Made by a program: the position numbers and the translations under genes
NCBI GenBank assembly: GCA_009921985.1
Contig: RFWS01000008.1
Coordinates: 1-20,731, forward strand
Length of the DNA stretch: 20,731 bases
Direction of reading: 5' to 3'
Source: a bacterium
GTDB taxonomy: Bacteria; Verrucomicrobiota; Verrucomicrobiia; Methylacidiphilales; Verrucolacustridaceae
In this document: positions 1 to 7,661 of the stretch, piece after piece
Numbering within the stretch: the first letter of the stretch is position 1
Layout: each line of letters opens with the position of its first letter
Notes under the pieces: model-generated
The model's input: only the letters and a program-made list of their open reading frames with translations
Told to the model about the DNA's origin: nothing
The model's database searches: none

Positions 1-528
1 CGGGCCTATGCCGATGCGCTGGCCCCGCACCGGCTGCTGGCCGCCCAAATCCTGCTCACCTCCTGGGATCTGGACAGCCGCCGGATTTACGACAACACCC
101 GGGCCACGCTGCACACGCTCTTGCGGCAAAAACGGGCCGTGCCGGTATTCAACGAGAACGATGCGCTCTCGTTTGAAGAGATCGCCTTGCTCAACGCCTT
201 CGGCGACAACGACCGGCTCTCCGCCCACGTGGCCATCCTGGCCAAAGCGGACCGCCTGGTGATCCTGACCGATGCGCCTGGGTTGATGAGCCGGCCCGAC
301 GGCGGTGGCCAGCTGATCCGGCGGGTGCGGAAGATCGACGAAAAAGTCCTCGCGGTGGCCGGTGGCGCCGGCAGTGCGGGATCGGTGGGCGGTATGCGTT
401 CCAAATTGGAGGCGGCGCGTGTCGCGCTGGCCCGCGGGATTCCGGTGCTGATCGCCGACGGCCGGCGACGGAAAGTCCTGGGGGAATCCACCAAGGTTTC
501 GGCGCATGGCACTTGGATCGCCCGATGA
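1..528 (+). CDS. proB: Glutamate 5-kinase, 3' part (5' end outside window)
   Basis: This enzyme phosphorylates the gamma-carboxyl of glutamate with ATP, the first step of proline synthesis in the cytoplasm. Frame 1 is open from the first base to the TGA at 526-528. It shows amino-acid-kinase family signatures: VPVFNEND followed by FGDNDRLSAHVA, then a LTDAPGL segment and GSVGGMRSKLEAA, which matches the GxGGMxTKxxAA region. The protein ends at GTWIAR, exactly where the kinase domain normally stops. The C-terminal PUA domain of the roughly 367-residue E. coli type is therefore absent, and no remnant is seen because proA begins at once. The stop overlaps the proA start (ATGA), which suggests coupled translation. 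The family call is strong; the start and N-terminus cannot be seen. Confidence 0.95.
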   Translation, partial: RAYADALAPHRLLAAQILLTSWDLDSRRIYDNTRATLHTLLRQKRAVPVFNENDALSFEEIALLNAFGDNDRLSAHVAILAKADRLVILTDAPGLMSRPDGGGQLIRRVRKIDEKVLAVAGGAGSAGSVGGMRSKLEAARVALARGIPVLIADGRRRKVLGESTKVSAHGTWIAR

Positions 529-1769
529 GCGCCGTGGCGGAGTTGGCCGCACGGGCCAAGGAGGCGTCGCGCCGCATGGCGGTGCTTTCCGCCGACGAAA
601 AAAACGCACTTTTACTGGCGATGGCCGAAGAATTAGCCGCCCGGAAAAAAGAAATTCTCCAGGCCAACCGGCAGGACGTGGCGGCGGGGAAGGAGGCCGG
701 ATTAACCGGTGCGCTGCTCAACCGGCTGGAGCTCACCGACAAACTGTTTGCCGACATGGTGGAGGGGGTGAGGCAGGTAGCGCGCCTGCCCGATCCGGTG
801 GGGGAGGTGGTGCGGAAATGGAAACGGCCCAACGGGCTGGAGATCGAAAAAGTCCGTGTCCCCATTGGGCTGATCGGGATTATCTACGAGTCGCGCCCCA
901 ACGTGACGGTGGACAGCGTCGTACTTTGTCTGAAGACCGGCAATGCTGTTCTGCTACGGGGTGGGCGGGAGGCGCGGCACAGCAACCGGGCCCTGGCCCA
1001 GACCTTGGGCGAGGCGGCGCGAAAGAAGAAACTGCCCGCTGAGGTGGTGGCCTTGGTGGAGGACGAGAGCCGGGAGAGCATCCCCGAAATGTGTCGGTTG
1101 GACGGGGTGCTCGACCTTTTGATTCCCCGGGGAGGCCACGGTCTGATTGAAACGGTGCTGCAACACGCCCGCGTTCCCGTGATCAAACATTCCCACGGCG
1201 TATGCCATGTCTTTGTGCACCGGGCGGCGGATCCCGCCATGGCGGAAGCGATTGTGGTGAACGCCAAGTGCCAGCGGCCCGCCACCTGCAACGCGGCCGA
1301 GACCCTGCTGGTGGACCGGGAGGGGGCGGAAAAAATTCTTCCCCGGCTGGTGCGAGCTTTGCGGGCCAAAGGGGTGACGCTGTTTGGGGACGAGACCGCG
1401 GCGAAAGCCTCGGGGGAAAAACTTTCTCCTCCGGCCGACTGGAAGACGGAATATCTCGATCTGACGATGGCGATCCGGGTGGTGGACGGAGTGGACGGGG
1501 CGCTGGAGCATCTGGCGCGCCATGGGAGCCATCACTCCGACGCGATCGTCACGCAGGATCGGGCCGCGGCGGAGCGTTTTCTCCGGGGGGCCGATTCGGC
1601 CGCGGTCTACTGGAACGCGTCGACGCGTTTCACGGACGGGGGGGAATTTGGTTTCGGCGCGGAGATTGGCATCAGCACGGACAAAATCCATGCCCGTGGC
1701 CCAATGGGATTGGAGGAGTTGACCTCGTACAAGTACGTTGTGACCGGCCACGGGCAGTTGCGCGAATAA
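525..1769 (+). CDS. proA: Gamma-glutamyl phosphate reductase
   Basis: This NADPH-dependent enzyme reduces gamma-glutamyl phosphate to glutamate-5-semialdehyde, the second step of proline synthesis, and acts on the ProB product. The 414-residue length fits the family (about 417). The aldehyde-dehydrogenase-like fold is recognisable from GIIYESRPNVTVD (119-130), the LKTGNAVLLRGG nucleotide-binding segment (136-147) and the catalytic region QRPATCNAAETLLV, with Cys255 as the expected nucleophile. I chose the ATG at 525 because it overlaps the proB stop in an ATGA arrangement. A TTG at 513 would add only four residues and lies further inside proB. No strong Shine-Dalgarno sequence precedes it, so translation probably depends on coupling to proB. 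opgG starts 6 bases after the stop. Confidence 0.97.
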   Translation: MSAVAELAARAKEASRRMAVLSADEKNALLLAMAEELAARKKEILQANRQDVAAGKEAGLTGALLNRLELTDKLFADMVEGVRQVARLPDPVGEVVRKWKRPNGLEIEKVRVPIGLIGIIYESRPNVTVDSVVLCLKTGNAVLLRGGREARHSNRALAQTLGEAARKKKLPAEVVALVEDESRESIPEMCRLDGVLDLLIPRGGHGLIETVLQHARVPVIKHSHGVCHVFVHRAADPAMAEAIVVNAKCQRPATCNAAETLLVDREGAEKILPRLVRALRAKGVTLFGDETAAKASGEKLSPPADWKTEYLDLTMAIRVVDGVDGALEHLARHGSHHSDAIVTQDRAAAERFLRGADSAAVYWNASTRFTDGGEFGFGAEIGISTDKIHARGPMGLEELTSYKYVVTGHGQLRE

Positions 1770-1775
1770 ACCGGC

Positions 1776-3302
1776 GTGAAAATCCCCTTCGGCTGGAAGA
1801 TTCACCTGTTCTTTGCCGTCATCACCGCCTTACTGCTGGTGGTTGTCCTAAGTGCTCGGCAGGAAACGCCGTTCGGCTTCGCGGATGTGGTCGCCATGGC
1901 CCAAGATCGGGCTACCCGGCCCCAGGAACCGTTCCGACCGGTGGCCGCGGAATTTCTTCGCTTGAACTATGACCAGCACCGGGACATCCGCTGGAAAAAC
2001 GACCGCAGCCTATGGCGTTCCGAAGGCCTTCCTTTCCAAATCCGTTTCTTCCACCCGGGGTATATCTTCAATCGGGTCGTGGAAATCTTTGTTTTGCCGG
2101 ACAGCCCGTACCAACCGATCCGTTACTCGCCGGAATTTTTTGATTTCGGGAAAAATGTCTTTAAGGAAAAACTCCCCACCACCGGCAGCTACGCCGGTTT
2201 CCGGATCCATTATCCCCTGAACCGGCCGGATGTCTTGGACGAGCTTTGCGTTTTTTTGGGGGCCTCTTACTTCCGGGCCTTGCCGCGGGGGCTTCATTAT
2301 GGTGTCAGCGCGCGGGGTTTGGCCCTCAACACGTATGTGGCCGGTCGCCAGGAAGAGTTTCCTGTTTTCACCAAATTCTGGCTCGAAAAGCCCACCGCCT
2401 TTGCGAAAGAATTCACCCTGCTGGCCTTGATGGATTCCGAAAGCGTCAGCGGGGCGTACCAATTCAAAATCTTTCCCGGAGAGGAAACCCGCATGGAGGT
2501 GGAAGCCCGCTTATTCTTCCGAAAAACCCCCTCCATGATCGGATTGGCCCCCATGTCCTCGATGTTTTGGTTCAGTGAAAACACCAGCAACACCTTCGGG
2601 GATTTTCGGCCCGAGGTGCATGATTCGGACGGCATGCTGTATCAGAAAGAGAATGGAGAGTGGGTTTGGCGTCCCTTGACCTGGGCCCGGCAGATCCAGG
2701 TGAATATTTTTCCGGATTCCAATCCCAAGGGTTTTGGTTTGCTCCAGCGGGACCGGGAATTCAGCCACTATCAGGATCTCGAGGCCTTGTATCACCTCCG
2801 TCCCAGCCTTTGGGTTCGGCCTTTGGAGGGCTTTGGGGCTGGGAGCCTGCTCCTCATGCAGTTGCCGACCGGAAACGAATACACGGATAATGTAACCCTT
2901 TTTTGGAAATCGGAGGCCCCCGTCCTGCCGGGAAGTTCGCAAACGATTCGTTATGAAATGCGCTGGCTCAAGCAAGCGGAGAACTTGCCTCCCCTGGGCC
3001 GCTGCATATCCACCCGGGTGGATGATCAGGAAAAGAAAAACCAACGGACTTTTCATCTGGATTTCTCTGGGGGGGCCCTGGCGAATCTCCCCGCGGGACA
3101 GACGCCAGCCTGGGAGGCCTTTTCTCCCACCGGGGCGAAGATCTTGAAGCCTCAAATTGTCTGGAATGAGTACAACCAATCCTGGCGCTTTAGCTTTTTA
3201 GCGCTGAAGGAACCGGGAAACCGTCCCCAGGAAATCCTTTGTCGTTTGGTCGGACCGACGGGCCACATCTCGGAAACCTGGAGCTATACATGGCTGCCGT
3301 AG
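1776..3302 (+). CDS. opgG: Periplasmic glucan biosynthesis protein OpgG (MdoG)
   Basis: OpgG is the periplasmic protein needed to make osmoregulated periplasmic glucans, and it works on the linear glucan exported by OpgH. The 508 residues match the usual length (about 511). An N-terminal hydrophobic segment (about 10-26) acts as signal peptide or anchor. The mature part opens with FGFADVVAMAQ, then LNYDQHRDIRWKNDRSLWR and PFQIRFFHPG, all hallmarks of the family. The main beta-sandwich domain runs to about residue 390, and the C-terminal Ig-like domain follows from about 400. The start is GTG at 1776, with no obvious Shine-Dalgarno, only 6 bases after proA, so it probably belongs to the proBA transcript. 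Its 3' end overlaps the next gene by 13 bases. I see no disruption. Confidence 0.93.
   Translation: MKIPFGWKIHLFFAVITALLLVVVLSARQETPFGFADVVAMAQDRATRPQEPFRPVAAEFLRLNYDQHRDIRWKNDRSLWRSEGLPFQIRFFHPGYIFNRVVEIFVLPDSPYQPIRYSPEFFDFGKNVFKEKLPTTGSYAGFRIHYPLNRPDVLDELCVFLGASYFRALPRGLHYGVSARGLALNTYVAGRQEEFPVFTKFWLEKPTAFAKEFTLLALMDSESVSGAYQFKIFPGEETRMEVEARLFFRKTPSMIGLAPMSSMFWFSENTSNTFGDFRPEVHDSDGMLYQKENGEWVWRPLTWARQIQVNIFPDSNPKGFGLLQRDREFSHYQDLEALYHLRPSLWVRPLEGFGAGSLLLMQLPTGNEYTDNVTLFWKSEAPVLPGSSQTIRYEMRWLKQAENLPPLGRCISTRVDDQEKKNQRTFHLDFSGGALANLPAGQTPAWEAFSPTGAKILKPQIVWNEYNQSWRFSFLALKEPGNRPQEILCRLVGPTGHISETWSYTWLP
3280..3283 (+). promoter_or_regulatory. Shine-Dalgarno for the opgG-opgH spacer gene
   Basis: A GGAG lies six bases before the ATG at 3290, inside the end of opgG. 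It supports that ATG over a TTG in the same frame at 3239. Confidence 0.6.
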
Positions 3303-3832
3303 CGCCCTCCGACGGCTGGGATCAGGCGGCCAAGGGGGTGGGAACCTGGCTGGAGCGGTTGGGGGTTCGTCCCGAGGAGCGGCGATTGGGGCTTGTTCTT
3401 GAAATTCTGCAGGAAGCGCGAAAAAAAAGGACCAAAGGAATCCCAGCCGTGGCGGCCATGGACGTGGCCTTTGGGCGGTTGGAAGATTGGGCTGTTTCCA
3501 TTTTTCCGGAATCCTCCCGCGAGCGGGCGGTTGCGCAGGCTCTCGTCGCGATGGCCGGATCCATGCCGGCGGACCGGGCCGGCCAGCTGATCCTCTGCTC
3601 GCCCTGTCCATCGGAGGATGCGGAGCTTCTGAGGCAGTTTTCACATGGCGGTGGGCTGGAAATTCGCCTTTCCCGGATGACGGCGAGGGGGATCCGCTTC
3701 GGCCCCATTGAGACGATTGCCCAGGAAACTTGGCATAAATTCGGCTGGGCTCCGATTTTTCAAGCTCTCCTGATTTGGACGGTGGTGTTTTTTGTGCTCC
3801 TTTTTCTTTTGGAAAGGGGGCGCATTTCTTGA
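3290..3832 (+). CDS. Unknown tail-anchored protein between opgG and opgH
   Basis: I do not recognise this 180-residue protein. It has no N-terminal signal. The first 150 residues are mixed helical and soluble-looking (WLERLGVRPEERRLGLVLEI, then ERAVAQALVAMAGSMPADRA). One strong hydrophobic segment lies at about 154-174 (FQALLIWTVVFFVLLFLLE), followed by a short basic tail. This predicts a cytoplasmic domain anchored in the inner membrane by its C-terminus. The ATG at 3290 has a good Shine-Dalgarno and overlaps opgG by 13 bases; the stop overlaps the opgH start (TTGA). It is thus wedged between two genes of one pathway, which suggests a role with the OpgH glucosyltransferase, but that is inference from position only. 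It could replace the regulatory N-terminal region missing from this OpgH, although I see no sequence similarity to that region. Confidence 0.8.
   Translation: MAAVAPSDGWDQAAKGVGTWLERLGVRPEERRLGLVLEILQEARKKRTKGIPAVAAMDVAFGRLEDWAVSIFPESSRERAVAQALVAMAGSMPADRAGQLILCSPCPSEDAELLRQFSHGGGLEIRLSRMTARGIRFGPIETIAQETWHKFGWAPIFQALLIWTVVFFVLLFLLERGRIS
3811..3820 (+). promoter_or_regulatory. Shine-Dalgarno deciding the opgH TTG start
   Basis: GGAAAGGGGG lies eight bases before the TTG at 3829. It supports this non-AUG start over an in-frame TTG at 3775, which has no such site and would overlap the previous gene by 58 bases. Confidence 0.65.
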
Positions 3833-5901
3833 GGACCGCCGGGTTGCGGCTGCGTCCGATCACGGCCGAGGAGGTCGCTTTTCGCCGGGCGGTGTTTTTC
3901 GGCGCGGTGGTGGCCGGAACCGGCCTTGGAGTCTGGTTTTTGGCCCGGGCCTTTGTTTCCGAGGGCTTTTCTTTCCTCGAAATATTCCAGTTGGTTCTTT
4001 TCGGACTGCTTTTTCACCAAATCGTGGCGGGTTGCTGGCTGGCGTTGTTGGGGGCGTGGTCCCTCCGTTTTGAGAAAAACTATCCCGGCCCATGGACCGA
4101 AGCCGGTGCCGGACCCGCGCAGCCTGATTTGCCTCGAACGGCGATTGTTCTTCCCATGTACAACGAAAACCCCGGCCCGATCTTTTCCGTGGCCGAGGTG
4201 CTCTGGCGGGATCTCCGTTCGGCCCCCGGGGAGTTCGAATTGTTTTTTCTCAGCGATTCCAACCTGCCCGAACAGTGGATGGCGGAGGAGCGGGGTTGGT
4301 TTGAGCTGTGCCGTCGCACGGGGGCTTGGGGGCGGATTCATTACCGGAAGAGGCGGTCTCCCCGCCACGGCAAAAGCGGAAATCTTGCCGATTTTTGCCG
4401 GCGTTGGGGGGCTCATTTTCGTTACATGATCACGCTGGATGCCGACAGCCTGATGACGGCTTCCCTCATCCGGCAACTGGTTGTCTGGATGGAAAAGTCC
4501 CCGCGCACGGGAATTTTACAGACGCTGCCTTTTCAGGTCCTGGGGCAGACCCTCTTTCGGAGAATGCAGCAGTTTTCGGCCCGGCTCTACGGACCCATTT
4601 TTGCGGCAGGCGCCAACTTTTGGCATCTCTTTGCCGGCAATTACTGGGGACACAACGCCATCGTGCGGGTGGCCCCCTTCATCCAGTACTGCGATCTGCC
4701 CGAGTTGCCCGGAACCGTGCCGGCCCGGCGGCAGATTCTCAGCCATGACACGGTGGAGGCGGCGTTGATGCGGAAATCGGGCTACGATGTCTGGATGGTT
4801 TTTCATGCGGAGGGAAGTTATGAGTCCGGACCGCCCAATTTTGTGGATTATCTTGCCCGCGAAAAGCGGTGGTGTCGCGGGAACCTCCAGCATTTTTGGT
4901 TTCTTTTCTCCCCGGAAATCGATTTTGCCAACCGCGTCCATATCTGGATGGGTTTGATGGCCTACGGGGCGGCTCCTCTTTGGCTTTTATTTTTGATGGG
5001 CGGGGCGGTGGATTGTTTTTTCAAGCATCGCTTTTCTCTCCTGAGTTCGGGCACCGGCGGAATCGATGGCCCCTTGGGCCACGCCTATGGAACCCTGTTT
5101 GCGGTGACCTTGGGTCTGCTTTTTCTCCCCAAAGTGGTGGCCTGGCTTTGGGCCGCCCCGCATTGGCGGGCTTTTGGTGGGGGAATCCGTTCGGCGCTGA
5201 GCGTGGTCTTGGAAACCATGGCTTGGGCGGTTTGGGCTCCCTCCAGCATGCTCTACAACACCTGGTTTATTTTGCGGGAATGGCTCCGGAGGCCTCTCGC
5301 TTGGACCACCCAGAATCGCGGGCAACGCCAAGGCCTAACCCTCCCCCTGGCCCTTCGCCGGCTTTTTCTGCCGTGGACCACCGCGCTGGGCGCGGGAATC
5401 CTGCTGCTGGCTTACTTGCCTGAACAAATCCTCACGTTTATCCCGCTGCTCGCTGCATGGTTTCTGACCCCTTGGCTGAGCTGGTGGACCAGCCTGCCGT
5501 CGGCCGGCGCCCTGGCACGGAGGTGGGCCCTTTTTTTGGTGCCGGAGGAGACCGGGACCATTTCCTGCCGGGGGGTGGAATCCTATCTGGAGGCTGCCCG
5601 CAAACCCTGGATGATCCCCGGAGATCTTCGCTCGGAACTGAGACGTTTCATGCGTGATCCTCTTTGGAATTCCCTGCATGTGCGGCTCCTGCGGGATCGA
5701 AAGGGGCCGGCGGAAAATCGCACCCGTTTTCCCATCCCCAAGCGGGAGCTGATGCTGGACAAACCCCCGGAGGCTTTCCCTTCCATGGATTGGATGAACC
5801 TGCTGTCCGATCCGGCCGCCTGTCTTTGGATCCACCGGACCTATTGGAAGCGGGTCGCGTCCCGCCGGGGTTCCGGGTGGGGTTCGGCGGAAGAATCCTA
5901 G
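3829..5901 (+). CDS. opgH: Membrane glucosyltransferase OpgH (MdoH)
   Basis: OpgH is the inner-membrane family 2 glycosyltransferase that polymerises UDP-glucose into the linear glucan backbone and passes it to the periplasm. From the TTG at 3829 it is 690 residues. Two N-terminal membrane helices (about 20-40 and 48-78) are followed by the cytoplasmic catalytic domain: TAIVLPMYNENPGPIF (104-119), FFLSDSNLP, the LDAD motif (Asp204, Asp206), HDTVEA (306-311) and KRWCRGNLQH, the R/QxxRW-type motif (Trp348). Several membrane helices follow. E. coli MdoH is about 847 residues; most of the difference is the long cytoplasmic N-terminal extension, which is absent here. The start overlaps the upstream stop (TTGA). 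The family call is firm; the TTG start is likely. Confidence 0.93.
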   Translation: MRTAGLRLRPITAEEVAFRRAVFFGAVVAGTGLGVWFLARAFVSEGFSFLEIFQLVLFGLLFHQIVAGCWLALLGAWSLRFEKNYPGPWTEAGAGPAQPDLPRTAIVLPMYNENPGPIFSVAEVLWRDLRSAPGEFELFFLSDSNLPEQWMAEERGWFELCRRTGAWGRIHYRKRRSPRHGKSGNLADFCRRWGAHFRYMITLDADSLMTASLIRQLVVWMEKSPRTGILQTLPFQVLGQTLFRRMQQFSARLYGPIFAAGANFWHLFAGNYWGHNAIVRVAPFIQYCDLPELPGTVPARRQILSHDTVEAALMRKSGYDVWMVFHAEGSYESGPPNFVDYLAREKRWCRGNLQHFWFLFSPEIDFANRVHIWMGLMAYGAAPLWLLFLMGGAVDCFFKHRFSLLSSGTGGIDGPLGHAYGTLFAVTLGLLFLPKVVAWLWAAPHWRAFGGGIRSALSVVLETMAWAVWAPSSMLYNTWFILREWLRRPLAWTTQNRGQRQGLTLPLALRRLFLPWTTALGAGILLLAYLPEQILTFIPLLAAWFLTPWLSWWTSLPSAGALARRWALFLVPEETGTISCRGVESYLEAARKPWMIPGDLRSELRRFMRDPLWNSLHVRLLRDRKGPAENRTRFPIPKRELMLDKPPEAFPSMDWMNLLSDPAACLWIHRTYWKRVASRRGSGWGSAEES

Positions 5902-5924
5902 CCCCCCTCAGGGAGCTTTTTTTT
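5901..5924 (+). terminator. Possible rho-independent terminator after opgH
   Basis: GCCCCCCTCAGGGAGC can fold into a short GC stem with one mismatch and a loop of about four bases, and it is followed directly by eight T (5917-5924). It would stop + strand transcription at the end of opgH. It overlaps the last base of the opgH stop and the 3' end of the convergent gene. The stem is short, so confidence is modest. Confidence 0.4.
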
Positions 5925-6489
5925 CGAAGCGATTGAAAATTTCGGCCGCATTGGTTTCGGAAAGATGGATCGGGCGGGTCTGATTATCGGCCACCTCCAC
6001 TTCCAGCAGCCAGTAGGCAACGGCATAGCGGCTTTTGTACTGGCCGTACAAGGCGTACTTGCCTGGGGGCACGTTGGAGAAAAAAAACCCTCCGTTGGTG
6101 GCGCTTTGGGTTCGCAGGGTGGCGGCGTTGGCGGCGGCCTGACCCAGGGCTTGGAGATCGAGGTTCTTATACCCGTCCGCGAAATCGATGCGGACGCCCA
6201 CGGGATTTTCCTGCCCGTCCGGACTGCGGGTCACCGCCAACCCGTCGGTTTTCCAGGTTTCCATCCGCAACCTCCGGATCTCGGGAATCAAATGGGGAGG
6301 GGCTAGGATGAGATCCATCCCGCCCAAATCGGAGCGATAGGAGGCATTCTTGAGCTGGATCGTGGCCCGGCCGGCAATCGAGCCGTGCCCTTGGGGTTGG
6401 GCCAGGAGAGGCAGGGGAAGAAGAAAGAGGGCCGCGGTCAGCTTGCCAAAGAGGGCGACTGGACGAATCTTAGAAGAATCATGAACCAT
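5908..6489 (-). CDS. Small exported protein of unknown function
   Basis: This 193-residue protein starts with a signal peptide: a basic N-region, a hydrophobic core (LTAALFLLPLPLLA, about 17-30) and a likely cut after LLAQ or nearby. The mature part is beta-rich. Near the C-terminus it has GGFFFSNVPPGKYALYG followed by a strand-rich stretch, which resembles the 'FxnlpPGkYtl' pattern of carboxypeptidase-regulatory-like and Cna-B-type folds. This is a resemblance only; I do not recognise a family. It is the only minus-strand gene. It ends 6 bases from opgH (convergent) and starts 44 bases from the M29 aminopeptidase (divergent). It might be a T2SS-related exported protein given the shared intergenic region, but nothing else shows this. 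The start ATG at 6489 has only a weak Shine-Dalgarno. Confidence 0.75.
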   Translation of the reverse strand: MVHDSSKIRPVALFGKLTAALFLLPLPLLAQPQGHGSIAGRATIQLKNASYRSDLGGMDLILAPPHLIPEIRRLRMETWKTDGLAVTRSPDGQENPVGVRIDFADGYKNLDLQALGQAAANAATLRTQSATNGGFFFSNVPPGKYALYGQYKSRYAVAYWLLEVEVADNQTRPIHLSETNAAEIFNRFEKKAP

Positions 6490-6520
6490 CGGCCCATAAC
6501 CTACCGCAGGGCGGCCGGCA

Positions 6521-6530
6521 GGGAAAGGGG
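6521..6530 (+). promoter_or_regulatory. Strong Shine-Dalgarno for the first T2SS-operon gene
   Basis: GGGAAAGGGG lies three bases before the ATG at 6534, with the AGGG-like part at 6520-6524 giving a more usual spacing. It marks the start of the M29 peptidase. Many downstream genes in the operon lack such a site and use 4-base overlaps instead. The operon promoter must lie in or near 6490-6533, but I cannot identify -35 and -10 boxes with confidence. Confidence 0.5.
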
Positions 6531-6533
6531 GCG

Positions 6534-7661
6534 ATGAAGGAGCCGCGTTACCGCCGGCTGGCGGATCTGCTGACGGGCTACTCCACCGCCTTAAAGCGGG
6601 GGGATCGTGTCTGGATCGATGCCTCCGAAATTCCCGAGGCTTTTGTGGTGGAATTGATCCGCTCTGTCCGGGCCCGGGGGGCGGACCCCTTTGTTCATCT
6701 GCACACGGGGCAGGTTTCCCGCGAGCTGGGTCGCGGGGTGACGGAAAAGGCGCTTCGCTTCAGTTTGCGGCACGAGCTCCGGAAGATGAAGGAGATGCAG
6801 GCCTACATCGCCCTGCGGGGATCCCGGAATGCCTTTGAATCCAGCGATGTTCCTGCGGAAAAGCAGAAGCTCGCTGGAAAGATTTTGAGGCCGATTTCGG
6901 ATCGTCGCATCAACCACACCCGTTGGGTGGTATTACGCTGGCCCACCCCGGCCATGGCCCAGGCCGCCGGCATGAGCACCGAAGCTTTTGAGGATCTCTT
7001 TTTCCGGGTCTGCACGCTGGATTACCGCCGGCTGGCGCTTGCCACGAAGCCTCTGGTGCGGCGGATGCGGCGGACTGACCGGGTCCATATTACTGGGCCG
7101 GGCACCGATCTGAGATTTTCCATCAAAAACATCGGCATAATTCCCTGTGTGGGGGAGCGGAACATTCCTGACGGCGAGGTGTTCACCGCACCGGTGAAAG
7201 ATAGCGTGGAGGGGCAGGTGACCTTCAATGCCCCGGCGGTCTATCGCGGCATTCCCTTTGACAACGTCTGCCTGAAATTCTCCAAGGGGAAAATCGTGCA
7301 GGCCCGGGCTGGAGACAAAAGCCGCGAGCTCGAACAGATTTTCAACAGCGACCCCGGGGCCCGTTACATCGGCGAATTTTCCCTGGGTCTCAACCCTTAT
7401 CTGCACGAACCCATCCGCGACATTCTTTTTGACGAAAAAATTGCCGGTTCGTTTCATTTCACGCCCGGACAGGCGTATGAGGAGGCGGACAACGGCAACC
7501 GCTCCCAAGTGCACTGGGATTTGGTTTGTCTGCAGGACAAGGCCCACGGCGGCGGGAGGATCTTCTTTGACGGCAAACTTGTCCGTGAGGACGGGCGTTT
7601 TGTCGACAAGGACCTCGTGGGCCTTAACCCCGAAAAGCTGGCGCGGATTCTGCCGACATGA
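6534..7661 (+). CDS. M29-family metal-dependent aminopeptidase
   Basis: Family M29 enzymes (aminopeptidase T/S type) are cytoplasmic two-metal exopeptidases that remove N-terminal residues. The 375 residues fit the family. The C-terminal half carries the typical metal-site segments: NIPDGEVFTAP (Glu215), GEFSLGLNP (Glu281), FHFTPGQAYEEADNGN (His308) and SQVHWDLV (His327, Asp329). No signal peptide is seen. The ATG at 6534 has a strong Shine-Dalgarno, and the stop overlaps the gspE start (ATGA), so it is translationally coupled to the T2SS operon and seems to be its first gene. Whether it has a role in secretion is unknown; it may simply share the transcript. The family call is strong; the exact substrate preference cannot be told. 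Confidence 0.9.
   Translation: MKEPRYRRLADLLTGYSTALKRGDRVWIDASEIPEAFVVELIRSVRARGADPFVHLHTGQVSRELGRGVTEKALRFSLRHELRKMKEMQAYIALRGSRNAFESSDVPAEKQKLAGKILRPISDRRINHTRWVVLRWPTPAMAQAAGMSTEAFEDLFFRVCTLDYRRLALATKPLVRRMRRTDRVHITGPGTDLRFSIKNIGIIPCVGERNIPDGEVFTAPVKDSVEGQVTFNAPAVYRGIPFDNVCLKFSKGKIVQARAGDKSRELEQIFNSDPGARYIGEFSLGLNPYLHEPIRDILFDEKIAGSFHFTPGQAYEEADNGNRSQVHWDLVCLQDKAHGGGRIFFDGKLVREDGRFVDKDLVGLNPEKLARILPT

Noticed and set aside
954..1805. Long minus-strand open frame opposite proA
   Set aside because: It is antisense to a fully conserved proA with catalytic Cys255, has no motif and is explained by high GC.
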